Shown here: positions 52,093 to 60,672 of the stretch, piece after piece
Layout of the letters: each line of letters begins with the position of its first letter
Position numbering within the stretch: position 1 is the stretch's first letter
Origin: Paraburkholderia bryophila
GTDB taxonomy: Bacteria; Pseudomonadota; Gammaproteobacteria; Burkholderiales; Burkholderiaceae
Length of the DNA: 64,000 bases
Direction: 5' to 3'
Assembly (NCBI RefSeq): GCF_003269035.1
Contig: NZ_QLTK01000001.1
Location: forward strand, 1 to 64,000
Position numbers and translations under genes: made by a program
The notes under the pieces: generated by a model
Databases searched by the model: none
Told to the model about the DNA's origin: nothing
The model's input: only the letters and a program-made list of their open reading frames with translations

Positions 52093-53508
52093 TTACGATT
52101 TCTCGTCGCGACGGAAGTACATCTCGTACAGCATCCGCTGCCCGATCCGCCGGAACGGTGCGAACGGATGCCCGGGCAAGGGCGACGCGAAAATCGGCAA
52201 CGTCTCCTTCGCGCCCTTCCCCGCAATGCGCTCGGCGAGCCGCCGCCCCGCCTGCTGCGAATACGACACCCCGTTGCCGCCGTAGCCGAGCGCGTAGTAA
52301 ATCGTCTCGCGCGGATCCGGCTGAAACACGCGCGGCATCATGTCGTGACTGACGTCCACCCAGCCCCACCACGAATAGTCGATCGCGACGCCGCGCAGCG
52401 CGGGAAACTTGCGCACCATGCCGTCGACCAGCAGGTCGTAGTGGCGCGGATTCGGCGCGTCGGCGCCGGTGATCGCGGAACGGCTGCCGATCTGCAAACG
52501 GTTGTCCGGCAGGAAGCGATAGTAGAAACGCAGCGTGCGCGTATCCGTGAGCACCTGGGTCGTGCGGAAATTGCACGCGGCGATTTCCTGCGCGGTGAGC
52601 GGACGCGTCACCATCGAATTCGACAGGATCGGCATGATGCGGCTGCGCAACGAAGCATGCAGCGTTTGCGCCGTATAAGCGCCGGTCGCGATACCCACGG
52701 CGCGAGCGCGAACCATGCCGCCCGGCGTACGCAGATGATGAATTCCGTTGATGGTCTCCCAGCCGAGCACCGGACTCGCCGGATGCACCTTCGCCCCGGC
52801 TTCGCGCGCGAGCCGCAGGTAGCCGAACGCGAGCTTCAACGCATGAATACCGATCCCTTCGGGCTCGTGCAGCGCGCCGGCCGCCTCCGCGTCGTTGACG
52901 TACTCGCGCTGAAACGTCTGCCGGTCGATCAACTCCGACGGATAGCCGAACACGTCCTTCCAGACCTTGGCCTCGGCGGCGAGCTTGTGCATGATGCGCG
53001 GCCGGTGCGCGATCAGAAAATGACCGCCGGGTTGCGGATCGCAATCGATCTCCGCGATCAGCGACTTGAAGTTGTCGAAGCCTTCCTGAATCTCGTCGTG
53101 CATTTTCAGCGCGACGTCCTTGCCCCAGCGCTCGATCCATTGCGAACGCGACAGCCGTCCCGACGCGTTCTGGCCTTGCCCGCCGTTGCGGCTGCTGCAG
53201 CCCCAACTGGTCTTGTTGGCCTCCAGCACGACCGCCTTGATACCGTGCTCGCGGGCCAGACACAACGCCGTTGCGAGCCCCGTATAGCCGCCGCCGATGA
53301 TCGCCACGTCCACCTCCACGTCGGCGGTGATCGGGCCATCGTCGGCGGGTGGCGTGCCGGCGGTCGCGACCCAGTAGGTCGGCGCGTACTGCTTGCCCCA
53401 GCCCGGCCCGGGGGACACCAACGGGTCATAGGTGGGATCGTAGCGGGTATCGTCCTCGCGCTCCGACGAGAGGCGCTGCGCGACGCGTTCGATTTCACTG
53501 TGCTCCAT
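52093..53508 (-). CDS. tauY: FAD-dependent oxidoreductase, probable taurine dehydrogenase large subunit TauY
   Basis: This 471-residue DAO-family flavoenzyme has the FAD motif VAIIGGGYTGLATALCLARE (about 58-77) followed by SSRNGGQGQNASG and, near the C terminus, YALGYGGNGVSYSQQAGRRL. By sequence alone it could be gamma-glutamylputrescine oxidase-like. The NTF2-like gene in front is of the kind annotated as TauX; taurine dehydrogenase TauXY oxidatively deaminates taurine to sulfoacetaldehyde with a c-type cytochrome as acceptor. The TauR-type operator at 54152 and the xsc genes support this. Start ATG has AGGAGCC upstream, 18 bases after tauX. Confidence 0.75.
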   Translation of the reverse strand: MEHSEIERVAQRLSSEREDDTRYDPTYDPLVSPGPGWGKQYAPTYWVATAGTPPADDGPITADVEVDVAIIGGGYTGLATALCLAREHGIKAVVLEANKTSWGCSSRNGGQGQNASGRLSRSQWIERWGKDVALKMHDEIQEGFDNFKSLIAEIDCDPQPGGHFLIAHRPRIMHKLAAEAKVWKDVFGYPSELIDRQTFQREYVNDAEAAGALHEPEGIGIHALKLAFGYLRLAREAGAKVHPASPVLGWETINGIHHLRTPGGMVRARAVGIATGAYTAQTLHASLRSRIMPILSNSMVTRPLTAQEIAACNFRTTQVLTDTRTLRFYYRFLPDNRLQIGSRSAITGADAPNPRHYDLLVDGMVRKFPALRGVAIDYSWWGWVDVSHDMMPRVFQPDPRETIYYALGYGGNGVSYSQQAGRRLAERIAGKGAKETLPIFASPLPGHPFAPFRRIGQRMLYEMYFRRDEKS

Positions 53509-53526
53509 CTGCGGCTCCTGTGAGCA

Positions 53527-53940
53527 TCAAACGTTCTGCTTCGGACGTTCCTTGCGGAAGGCGCGCTTGACCGCGATCAGTCCGTCGCGGAACTCGAACA
53601 GATCGCAGCCTTCCGCCTCGATGCGCCAGCCCTCCGCATGGGTGCCCGTGAACACCCATTCGGACACGCCGCGCGCGCCGCTCACGCTGTGGCGTCCCTG
53701 CCCCCAGTGCGCGTCGGGGAAGGTTTTGAAAACGGCTTCGAAGGCCGCGCGCGTCGCCTCTCTGCCAACGAAACGCGTGCCGAATACGTCCGGTCCACCG
53801 GCTGCGTCGAACACGCAGTCTTCGGTCATGAAGGTCATCAACGCCTGCGCGTCGTGACGATTGAAGGCGTCGGAAAAAGCGGCCAGCGTCTCGGCCGTGA
53901 CGTGCGGTTGTGCGGTTTGTGCGGTTTGCGTTTGAGCCAT
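53527..53940 (-). CDS. tauX: NTF2-like protein, probable taurine dehydrogenase small subunit TauX
   Basis: This 137-residue protein is a SnoaL/NTF2-like fold: ETLAAFSDAFNRHDAQALMT, FMTEDCVFDAAGGP, FKTFPDAHWGQGRHSVSG and WRIEAEGCDLFEFRDGLIAV. Proteins of this type directly before a DAO flavoprotein are annotated as TauX. It has no signal peptide. The ATG has a strong AGGAGGAGAG site. It is the first gene of the leftward transcript and faces the symporter operon across a 320-base region that holds the TauR-type operator. Confidence 0.72.
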   Translation of the reverse strand: MAQTQTAQTAQPHVTAETLAAFSDAFNRHDAQALMTFMTEDCVFDAAGGPDVFGTRFVGREATRAAFEAVFKTFPDAHWGQGRHSVSGARGVSEWVFTGTHAEGWRIEAEGCDLFEFRDGLIAVKRAFRKERPKQNV

Positions 53941-54260
53941 GAAGCTCTCCTCCTGAATGGTTTTCGGTCACGCATGGGATGCCGCCACCGACCCGGCGAT
54001 CCGTGCGGAAATTGTAGGCAGGGGGTTTGTCGGCCGGGTAGGTCCAGTGCCGGGCTTTCGCCTGGTACAGCACGCCACGGCGCGGCTTGCGATCCCGTTT
54101 GGCGCGCGACGCACCGTCGGGAGTTCGTCGCCTATGCGGCGTACACTGAATTGGACTCAACGAGTCCCGCCAACTGGCTCTATGGTTCTGTTTTTTTGTT
54201 CGGCAACACTGGTGCTCAGGCTCGCTTAATCATCCACGACATCACCTGCGAGGAACCAAG
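53941..54260. other. divergent regulatory region between tauX and DUF3311
   Basis: No gene is supported in these 320 bases. The part next to tauX is GC-rich. The AT-richer part from 54140 contains the bipartite TGG boxes and a T7 run and probably holds the rightward promoter. Confidence 0.55.
54152..54183 (+). promoter_or_regulatory. candidate TauR operator, second copy
   Basis: TGGACTCAA (54152) and TGGCTCTAT (54175) are direct half-sites 23 bases apart, followed by a T run. Twelve bases TGGACTCAACGA are identical with those at 30807, and orientation relative to the transporter gene is the same (109 bases before the DUF3311 start; 148 bases before tauA). Confidence 0.65.
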
Positions 54261-54470
54261 GTGCTCAAACTGTTCATTGGACTCGGCATTCCGTATCTAG
54301 GCGTGATCGGCCTGCTGCCGTGGGTGGCAACCGTCGACCGCTTCGTACTCGGCGTGCCGTTCATCTACGCGTGGATCTTCGCGTGGTTCATTCTCACTTC
54401 CGGCTGCCTGATGATCTGCTGGCGCGTATTCGACAGTCGTCACGACGAGTCCCACCCGCAAAACCGCTAA
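54261..54470 (+). CDS. DUF3311 small membrane protein, 69 aa
   Basis: Two hydrophobic segments (LFIGLGIPYLGVIGLLPW; FIYAWIFAWFILTSGCLMI) with a short polar C terminus match the DUF3311 family. These proteins are encoded directly before sodium:solute symporters and are thought to be small subunits of the transporter, like YhdT with PanF. The GTG start has GAGGAAC upstream. It is followed by the symporter gene after 12 bases. Confidence 0.83.
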   Translation: MLKLFIGLGIPYLGVIGLLPWVATVDRFVLGVPFIYAWIFAWFILTSGCLMICWRVFDSRHDESHPQNR

Positions 54471-54482
54471 AGGAGTGTCTGG

Positions 54483-55868
54483 ATGGCCACCGCCGTATTC
54501 CTCGGTTTCATCGCTTTCTCGCTGTATCTCGCGATCCGCTCGAACAAGGGACGCGGCCCGCAAAGCCTGCATGACTTCTTCGTGGCGTCACGGCAATTCG
54601 GCGCCTACCTGGTGTTTTTCCTCGCCGCCGGCGAGATCTACAGCATCGGCACGATGGTCGGTTTTCCGGGCGGCATCTACGCGAAAGGACCGACGTACGG
54701 CGTCTGGTTTCTCGGCTACATTCTGCTGGCCTATCCGGTCGGCTATTTCATCGGCCCTAAAATCTGGCAGGCCGGCAAACGCTATAACGCGATCACGCTG
54801 CCCGATCTGTTCAAGGGCCACTTTCAGAGCCGGCCGCTGGAGTTGATCGTGGCCGCCTCCGCGATCGTATTTCTGCTGCCGTGGGGCGAATTGCAATTCA
54901 CCGGACTCGTCGCCGCGTTGAACGGTCTCGGCTGGCACTTCAAACCGCTGTATCTGATCCTGTTCGCCGCGCTACTCGCGTTCACCTATATCGCGATCGC
55001 GGGCGTACGCGCCTCGGCCTATATCGCCGTGTTGAAGGACATTCTGATGGTCGCCGCGATCGTCGTGACGGGCGTCGCCGTGGCCATGGAAACCGGCGTG
55101 ACCGACGTTTTCCACGCCGCCAGCCTGCATGTCAGCAACCGGATGAATTCGCATCAGCTCACCTTCTCGATGAGCACGATGCTGTTCCAGTCGCTCGGCT
55201 TCTACGTCATGCCGTTCGCGGTGCAGAACTTCTTCACCGCGAAGAGCGCGAACACGATCCGCCGCACGCAGGTCGCGATGCCGCTCTACATGCTGATGTA
55301 TCCGTTCCTCGTGGTCGCCTCTTACTACGCGATCAGTCAGAACCTGCAACTGGCGTCGCCGAATGAAGCCTTCTTCGCCGCCGCGATCCGTCTGCTGCCT
55401 GGCTGGTTGCTTGGGCTCGTCGCCGCGGGCGCGTCGTTGTCCGGGCTGCTGGTGCTGGCCGGTATCTGTCTCGCGATCGGCCCGATCGTCACGCGCAATC
55501 TGCTGCCCGGCATGCCCGAGTCGCGCCAGAAGAAAGGCGCGAAAGTGGTGATCGTGCTGTACCTGGTGGTGTCGATCGTGATGACGCTGGCCACGCCGAA
55601 TCTGATGCTCACGCTGATCAACACGACCTACTATGGCGTCACGCAGTTCTTTCCGGGTGTGATGATCATTCTGTTCGGCCTGCGCGTGCGGCCCGCCGCG
55701 ATTGCTTGCGGCCTGCTGGCCGGCCAGTTGCTGGCGGTCATTCTGTACCTGCTGCAGATCGACCTTGGCGGCTTCAACCTGGGACTGCTGTGTCTCGGCG
55801 TGAACCTGCTGGTGCTGACCGCGGTGAACCTCACCGCGAAAGCGAGCCATGCGCATGCGTTGCCCTGA
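54483..55868 (+). CDS. sodium:solute symporter (SSS family), 461 aa
   Basis: This protein has about 12-13 membrane segments. SSS hallmarks include GPQSLHDFFVASRQFGAYL at the first loop, ILLAYPVGYFIGPKIW, and AAGASLSGLLVLAGICLAIGPIV in the later half. It would import an organic solute with Na+ in the inner membrane. The TauR-type operator, the tauXY genes on the other side, and the amidohydrolase gene downstream suggest taurine or an N-acylated taurine as solute; this is an inference. The start has AAAGGAG eight bases upstream. Confidence 0.82.
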   Translation: MATAVFLGFIAFSLYLAIRSNKGRGPQSLHDFFVASRQFGAYLVFFLAAGEIYSIGTMVGFPGGIYAKGPTYGVWFLGYILLAYPVGYFIGPKIWQAGKRYNAITLPDLFKGHFQSRPLELIVAASAIVFLLPWGELQFTGLVAALNGLGWHFKPLYLILFAALLAFTYIAIAGVRASAYIAVLKDILMVAAIVVTGVAVAMETGVTDVFHAASLHVSNRMNSHQLTFSMSTMLFQSLGFYVMPFAVQNFFTAKSANTIRRTQVAMPLYMLMYPFLVVASYYAISQNLQLASPNEAFFAAAIRLLPGWLLGLVAAGASLSGLLVLAGICLAIGPIVTRNLLPGMPESRQKKGAKVVIVLYLVVSIVMTLATPNLMLTLINTTYYGVTQFFPGVMIILFGLRVRPAAIACGLLAGQLLAVILYLLQIDLGGFNLGLLCLGVNLLVLTAVNLTAKASHAHALP

Positions 55869-55888
55869 CCGAACCACTTTTCCTGCCC

Positions 55889-57547
55889 ATGACACAGTCA
55901 GATAGCCGAAGCCCGATCCAGGTGTTCGTCGCGAAGAAGATCGTGACGATGAACCCGATGCAACCCCACGCCACCCACGTCGCGATTCGCGACGGCAGGA
56001 TTCTGTCGGTAGGCGATGCGCAGGAGGTGAAGCAATGGGGCGACGCAGAGATCGTCGACACCTTCCGCGACAAGGTGCTAATGCCCGGTTTTGTCGAGGC
56101 GCATTGCCATTTGATGGAAGGCGCCATGTGGGACGCCGTCTATGTCGGCTACTACGACCGCCGTGGTCCCGACGGCCGGCGCTGGGCTGGTCTGAAAACG
56201 CTGGACGCCGTGATCGGGCGTCTGCGCGAAGCGCAAGCCGACCTGCCGTCCGCCGACGCCCCGCTGCTTGCGTGGGGCTTCGATCCGATCTTCTTCGGCA
56301 CGCAACGCATGACGGTGCGCGAACTCGACACGGTATCGGCCGAGCGCCCGATCGTGATTCTGCACGCGAGCGTCCATCTGATGAACGTCAATTCGCCGAT
56401 GCTGCAACGCGCGGGTATCGACGAGGAAACCGATATCGACGGTATCGACAAGGACAGCCACGGCCAACCGACTGGCGAATTGCAGGAGTTCGCGGCGATG
56501 TTCCCGGTGTACCAGGTGATCGGCGGCGGCCTGTCGATCGCCGCGAGCGAGAGCGTCGAGGCGATCTGGAATTTCGGCCGCGTCGCGCAACTCGCGGGCG
56601 TGACGACCGCCACCGATCTCGTCAACGATTTCTCCGAACGGGGCAATCGCAATCTGCGCGAGGTCACCGGGGCGGCGGATTATCCGGTGCGGATCATGCC
56701 CGCGTTCGCGCCGCAGCGCAGCCCCGAAGGCGGCGCGCAACGGGTGCTCGACGCCATCGAAACCGCCACGCCGAAGCTGCATTTCGGGCCGGTCAAATTG
56801 ATCGTCGACGGATCGATTCAGGGCTTTACCGCGCGGCTGAAATGGCCCGGCTATCTGAACGGCAAGCCCAACGGTTTGTGGCTGATTCCGCCGAGCCAGT
56901 TCGTCGAAGTGTTCACGCCATTCCATCAAGCTGGCCTGCAATTGCATGTTCACACCAACGGCAACGAAGCGACCGAACTCGTGCTCGACGCGTTCGAGCA
57001 ACTGCTGACGCACTATCCGCGGCGCGACCATCGGCATACGCTGCAGCATTGCCAGATGGCGGACGCGAGCCAGCTCGCGCGCGCGGCCAGCCTCGGCCTG
57101 TGCATCAACTTCTTCTCGAATCACCTCTACTACTGGGGCGACGCGCATTACACGCAGACCATGGGCGCCGACCGCGCGAACCGCATGAACGCGGCGGAAT
57201 CCGCGCGACGTCTGGGCATTCCGTTCGCGTTTCATTCCGATGCGCCGATCACGCCGCTCAATCCGTTGTTTACCGCGTGGTGCGCGGCGCAACGCGAGAC
57301 GTCGTCGGGTCGCATTCTCGGGGCGAGCGAACGCGTACCGGTCGCGGATGCGTTGCGCGCGATCACGTTGGGCGCCGCTTACACGCTGAAAATGGACCAC
57401 CTCGTGGGCAGTATCGAAGTCGGCAAATTCGCGGATTTCGCGGTACTGGCGGAAGATCCCGCGGAGGTCGCTCTGGAACGGCTCAAAGAGCTCGAAGTGT
57501 GGGGCACGGTGCTCGGTGGCCGCATCTTCCAGGCGCCGGCGGGATGA
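55889..57547 (+). CDS. YtcJ-type amidohydrolase, 552 aa
   Basis: This is an amidohydrolase_3 (YtcJ/AepA-like) metalloenzyme. The metal ligands are visible as PGFVEAHCHLMEGA (HxH, about 65-78), LHVHTNGN, RHTLQHCQM and FAFHSDAPITP (Asp). The protein starts MTQSDSRSPIQVFVAKKIVT and ends with a small beta-sandwich remnant GKFADFAVLAEDPAEVALER. It probably hydrolyses an amide or C-N bond in a small substrate. Encoded after the symporter with a 20-base gap, and overlapping cobW by ATGA. A taurine conjugate is an attractive but unproven substrate. Confidence 0.82.
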   Translation: MTQSDSRSPIQVFVAKKIVTMNPMQPHATHVAIRDGRILSVGDAQEVKQWGDAEIVDTFRDKVLMPGFVEAHCHLMEGAMWDAVYVGYYDRRGPDGRRWAGLKTLDAVIGRLREAQADLPSADAPLLAWGFDPIFFGTQRMTVRELDTVSAERPIVILHASVHLMNVNSPMLQRAGIDEETDIDGIDKDSHGQPTGELQEFAAMFPVYQVIGGGLSIAASESVEAIWNFGRVAQLAGVTTATDLVNDFSERGNRNLREVTGAADYPVRIMPAFAPQRSPEGGAQRVLDAIETATPKLHFGPVKLIVDGSIQGFTARLKWPGYLNGKPNGLWLIPPSQFVEVFTPFHQAGLQLHVHTNGNEATELVLDAFEQLLTHYPRRDHRHTLQHCQMADASQLARAASLGLCINFFSNHLYYWGDAHYTQTMGADRANRMNAAESARRLGIPFAFHSDAPITPLNPLFTAWCAAQRETSSGRILGASERVPVADALRAITLGAAYTLKMDHLVGSIEVGKFADFAVLAEDPAEVALERLKELEVWGTVLGGRIFQAPAG

Positions 57548-58482
57548 ACGCGATTCCGCTCGTGGTGATCGGCGGCTATCTCGGCGCCGGCAAGACCACC
57601 CTGCTCAACCACGTCCTGACGAACGCCGGCACGCGCCGCATCACGGTACTCGTGAACGACTTCGGTTCGATCAATATCGACGCCGCGCTGATCCGCGAAC
57701 GCACCGACGACGTGATCAATCTGGAGAACGGTTGCATTTGCTGTTCGATCGGCGGGAGGCTGGTCGACGCGCTGCTCGCCATCAGCTCGCGCGACGATCC
57801 GCCGGACCTGCTGATCATCGAGGCGAGCGGCGTGTCGGACCCGCTTCGCATCGCGCAGATCGGTTTGCTTGGGCGGGCGTACCGGCTCGACGGCGTGGTC
57901 GTGCTGGTGGATGCCGAGCGCATCGAGGCAACGCTGGCCGATCCTTATGTCGGCGATATCGCGCAACGGCAGATTGAAGGCGCCACGGCCCTCGTGCTGA
58001 ACAAGATGGATCTGCTCGACGAGACCGGGCGCGCGACGGTGAAGGCGCGTGTCGAAGCGCTGGCGCATAGCCGCGTGATGATCGAGGCAAGTCATGGCGC
58101 GGTGCCGACCGGTTTGATTTTCGACTGTCAGGCGCTGCCCGACCGGCCTTACAACCGCGCGCCGCTTTCCGCCGCGTCGACCACGGCCACCTCCGCGCCC
58201 GCGGCGCTCAGCAGTTTTTCGTTCGTCACCGACGCGTGCCTGAGTCGCGGCAAGCTCAAGGAAGCGCTGCAAGGTTTCTCGGCGAAGCTACTGCGGGCCA
58301 AGGGTTTCGTGCGGCTGGACAGCGACGGCGCGTTGCATGAACTGCATGTGGTCGGCCGCCGTGTGCTGATGACGGCATCGCCTGATCGACCGGCGGCGGA
58401 GTCGCTGATCGTGCTGATCGGCATGTTCGATCGGGACGACGAGTCGCGCGCAAGAGCCGCGCTCAGCGCAGCGGAACTCTGA
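57544..58482 (+). CDS. G3E family (CobW-like) GTPase, 312 aa
   Basis: G3E GTPases deliver metals to enzymes. Walker A GGYLGAGKTT (about 10-19), the metal-binding NGCICCSIGG (CxCC), NDFGSIN, and the guanine motif VLNKMD are present. The C-terminal CobW_C domain (SRGKLKEALQGFSAKLLRAK) follows. The start overlaps the amidohydrolase stop by 4 bases, so the products are made together. That arrangement and the CobST-like pair in the divergent operon point to metal loading of the amidohydrolase or a related enzyme. Confidence 0.85.
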   Translation: MNAIPLVVIGGYLGAGKTTLLNHVLTNAGTRRITVLVNDFGSINIDAALIRERTDDVINLENGCICCSIGGRLVDALLAISSRDDPPDLLIIEASGVSDPLRIAQIGLLGRAYRLDGVVVLVDAERIEATLADPYVGDIAQRQIEGATALVLNKMDLLDETGRATVKARVEALAHSRVMIEASHGAVPTGLIFDCQALPDRPYNRAPLSAASTTATSAPAALSSFSFVTDACLSRGKLKEALQGFSAKLLRAKGFVRLDSDGALHELHVVGRRVLMTASPDRPAAESLIVLIGMFDRDDESRARAALSAAEL

Positions 58483-58677
58483 CAGCCGCACGGAAAAAGC
58501 GGGACGAACGATCGGACGCGTCGATACTTCTCATCCGATTTTACGATTGTTGTTATCGAACGGATGTCTCTAGACTGAGCACGCAATCACGACGCCGCCG
58601 CTTGCCGGGCGCGAGGACTCGCCTCGACCCGCCCTATACGCGGCGAACCGCTCGGACAACAGGTTGGAGACATAACC

Positions 58678-59469
58678 ATGACTAACAACACGACCCGCCG
58701 CAATGCGTTGAAAACTTTCGCCGTCGCGGCCGGCACGGCGATCGTGAGCGCCGGCGGCCAATCGCAGGCGCTCGCAGCCGGCGCTGCTTCGCTGCTGCCC
58801 GACGGCGCCGCCAACCTCACCGAGTTGACCCGGCGCCTCGCCGCCGCGCCACGGCGCCGCGACTTCAAAACCGTGCCGATGATTCTCGAGCATCCGGATC
58901 AGTGGGATCACGCGGCGCTCACGGAAGTGATCGGCTATCGCGCCGGTCCGAAACAGGCGTGGAACAACACCGAGATGGCCGGTCCCTGGCTCAACCTGAT
59001 GCGCAATGCGTTGAACGCGCAGATCTGGTCGTTCAAACATCCGGATTTTCTGGCGGTCTCGGCCACGCACGGTTCCGCGCATCTTGCGCTGTTCGATCAG
59101 CTCGCGTGGGACAAGTACGATCTCGCAAAGATCAGCGGCGGCAAGTTCGCGTCCAATTCGCTGCTCGACAACAAGGCGTCCGCCGCCAGCGACGCGGCGG
59201 ATCATCAGAACCCCGACGGCGCGTTTTCCTCGCATGAGAACTGCATTCCCGCGTTGCAGCAACGCGGCGTCGTCTTCCTGTCGTGCCATAACGCGATCTG
59301 GGAACTGGCCGACCGCCTGAACGCCACCAACGTGAATCTGGACAAGTTGCCGCTCGACGCGCTCGCGGCCGACCTGACCAACCATGTGATTCCAGGCGCG
59401 ATCGTCACGCCCGGCGTGGTGGCGACGCTGGCGGAACTTCAGCAGGCAGGGTTTCACTACAACGCGTAG
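58678..59469 (+). CDS. Tat-exported DsrE-like protein, 263 aa
   Basis: The N terminus is a twin-arginine signal (TRRNALKTFAVAAGTAI) with cleavage about residue 33. The mature part reads like a DsrE/F sulfur-relay fold: LNAQIWSFKHPDFLAVSATH near the start, and GVVFLSCHNAIWEL with Cys 203, then VTPGVVATLAELQQAGFHY at the C terminus. A second Cys is at 189 (HENC). DsrE proteins carry sulfane sulfur on a Cys. It is first of four co-directed genes that end in a thiosulfate dehydrogenase-like cytochrome. Exact role unknown. Confidence 0.62.
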   Translation: MTNNTTRRNALKTFAVAAGTAIVSAGGQSQALAAGAASLLPDGAANLTELTRRLAAAPRRRDFKTVPMILEHPDQWDHAALTEVIGYRAGPKQAWNNTEMAGPWLNLMRNALNAQIWSFKHPDFLAVSATHGSAHLALFDQLAWDKYDLAKISGGKFASNSLLDNKASAASDAADHQNPDGAFSSHENCIPALQQRGVVFLSCHNAIWELADRLNATNVNLDKLPLDALAADLTNHVIPGAIVTPGVVATLAELQQAGFHYNA

Positions 59470-59478
59470 GGGTACGTC

Positions 59479-60564
59479 ATGGCTTTGACTTCCACGCTCC
59501 GTTTGTCGCACGGATGTCGGCGATTCGTGCGGATGACGCTTGCGGTCTCGCTGTGTTGCGCGGCAACTTGCGCGTTCGCAGCGAGCGCTGCGCCAGACCT
59601 CGACGCGAACCCTAACTCGACGCAGACCCCGGGTTCGAACCCGGACATTTTCCCGCCCTGGCAGCACGGCGCGAACAACGACGCCGTGAATCGCGGCATG
59701 GCGTTCACGGTCCCGCAGGTCGACGTCCTCGCCGATTTCCACGGCGACCTCACGGCGCCGAAGCTGGTGCTGTACGTCGGCGGCAACTATTTCTTTGCGA
59801 TGGCGCCGCTGGTCGCCCGCTTCGAGCAGGATCATCCCGAGTTTCGCGGACGCATCTACTGGGAAACCATTCCGCCCGGTCTGCTGGTCGAGCAGATCAA
59901 GGCCGGCGGCACGATTACCGTCGGCAATATGACGTGGACGGTGAGACCCGACGCCTACTTCGCCGGGCTCGCCAAGGTCAAGGCGCTGATCGCGGACGGC
60001 ACGCTTGCCGGACCCGCCGTGCCGTACGTGACCAATCAGTTGACCATCATGGTCCGTCAAGGCAACCCGCAACACGTGCGTTCGCTCAACGATCTTGGCA
60101 AACCGGAGTTGCGACTCGCCATGCCGAACCCCGCGTTCGAAGGCGTGACGCGGCAGATCGATGCGTCGCTGGTCAAGGCCGGTGGCGAGGCGCTCGCTTC
60201 GACCGTCTACGGCGACAAGGTGCGGGCGGGGTCGACCGAACTCACGCATATTCATCATCGGGAAATCGCGCTGTTTCTGATGCAGGGTCGCGCGGATGCC
60301 GGTGTGGTGTGGAAATCGGAAGCGCTGTTCCAGGAGCAGATCGGGCATCCGCTGCAGCATGTGGATATTCCGGCTGCCGAGAACACGACGGCGATCTATG
60401 CCGGCGCCGTGGTGCGGGGTGCGGCGCATCCGCGAGCGGCGCGTCAGTGGCTGGCTTTTCTGCGCTCGCCCGAGGCGTTCGGGATTTTCCAGCGCTACGG
60501 CTTCGGAAAGTATGATGATGCGGCGGCGAACGCGAGTGCCGCCAGTCTTTCGAGCGCGGAGTGA
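59479..60564 (+). CDS. orphan ModA-like periplasmic solute-binding protein, 361 aa
   Basis: A signal peptide spans about residues 1-36. The mature part starts after SAAPDLD; APKLVLYVGGNYFFAMAPLV and RQGNPQHVRSLNDLGKPELRLAMPNP match the molybdate/sulfate binding-protein fold (substrate-binding type 2). There is no permease or ATPase gene nearby, so it is unlikely to serve an ordinary ABC importer. It may bind sulfur oxyanions for the neighbouring cytochromes. The gene follows the DsrE-like gene by 9 bases and leads into the cytochrome genes after a 108-base gap. Confidence 0.7.
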   Translation: MALTSTLRLSHGCRRFVRMTLAVSLCCAATCAFAASAAPDLDANPNSTQTPGSNPDIFPPWQHGANNDAVNRGMAFTVPQVDVLADFHGDLTAPKLVLYVGGNYFFAMAPLVARFEQDHPEFRGRIYWETIPPGLLVEQIKAGGTITVGNMTWTVRPDAYFAGLAKVKALIADGTLAGPAVPYVTNQLTIMVRQGNPQHVRSLNDLGKPELRLAMPNPAFEGVTRQIDASLVKAGGEALASTVYGDKVRAGSTELTHIHHREIALFLMQGRADAGVVWKSEALFQEQIGHPLQHVDIPAAENTTAIYAGAVVRGAAHPRAARQWLAFLRSPEAFGIFQRYGFGKYDDAAANASAASLSSAE

Positions 60565-60672
60565 AACGCTTCGGCGAGCACGGCGTCCCCACAGGCGACC
60601 GTTATCCGCGTATCGGCTGGAAACGGCGCAAGCCTGCGTAAGAATATAAAACAGCAAATCGTAGGAGACGAT

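Noticed and set aside
52093..53508. Gamma-glutamylputrescine oxidase (puuB) for the flavoprotein gene
   Set aside because: No other putrescine genes are near; the NTF2-like TauX-type gene, the TauR-type box and xsc in the same window favour taurine dehydrogenase. It remains the main alternative.
56035..57543. Plus-strand frame extending the CobW gene upstream by about 500 codons
   Set aside because: It overlaps the amidohydrolase in another frame and is Arg-rich; the CobW protein starts properly at 57544 with the ATGA overlap.
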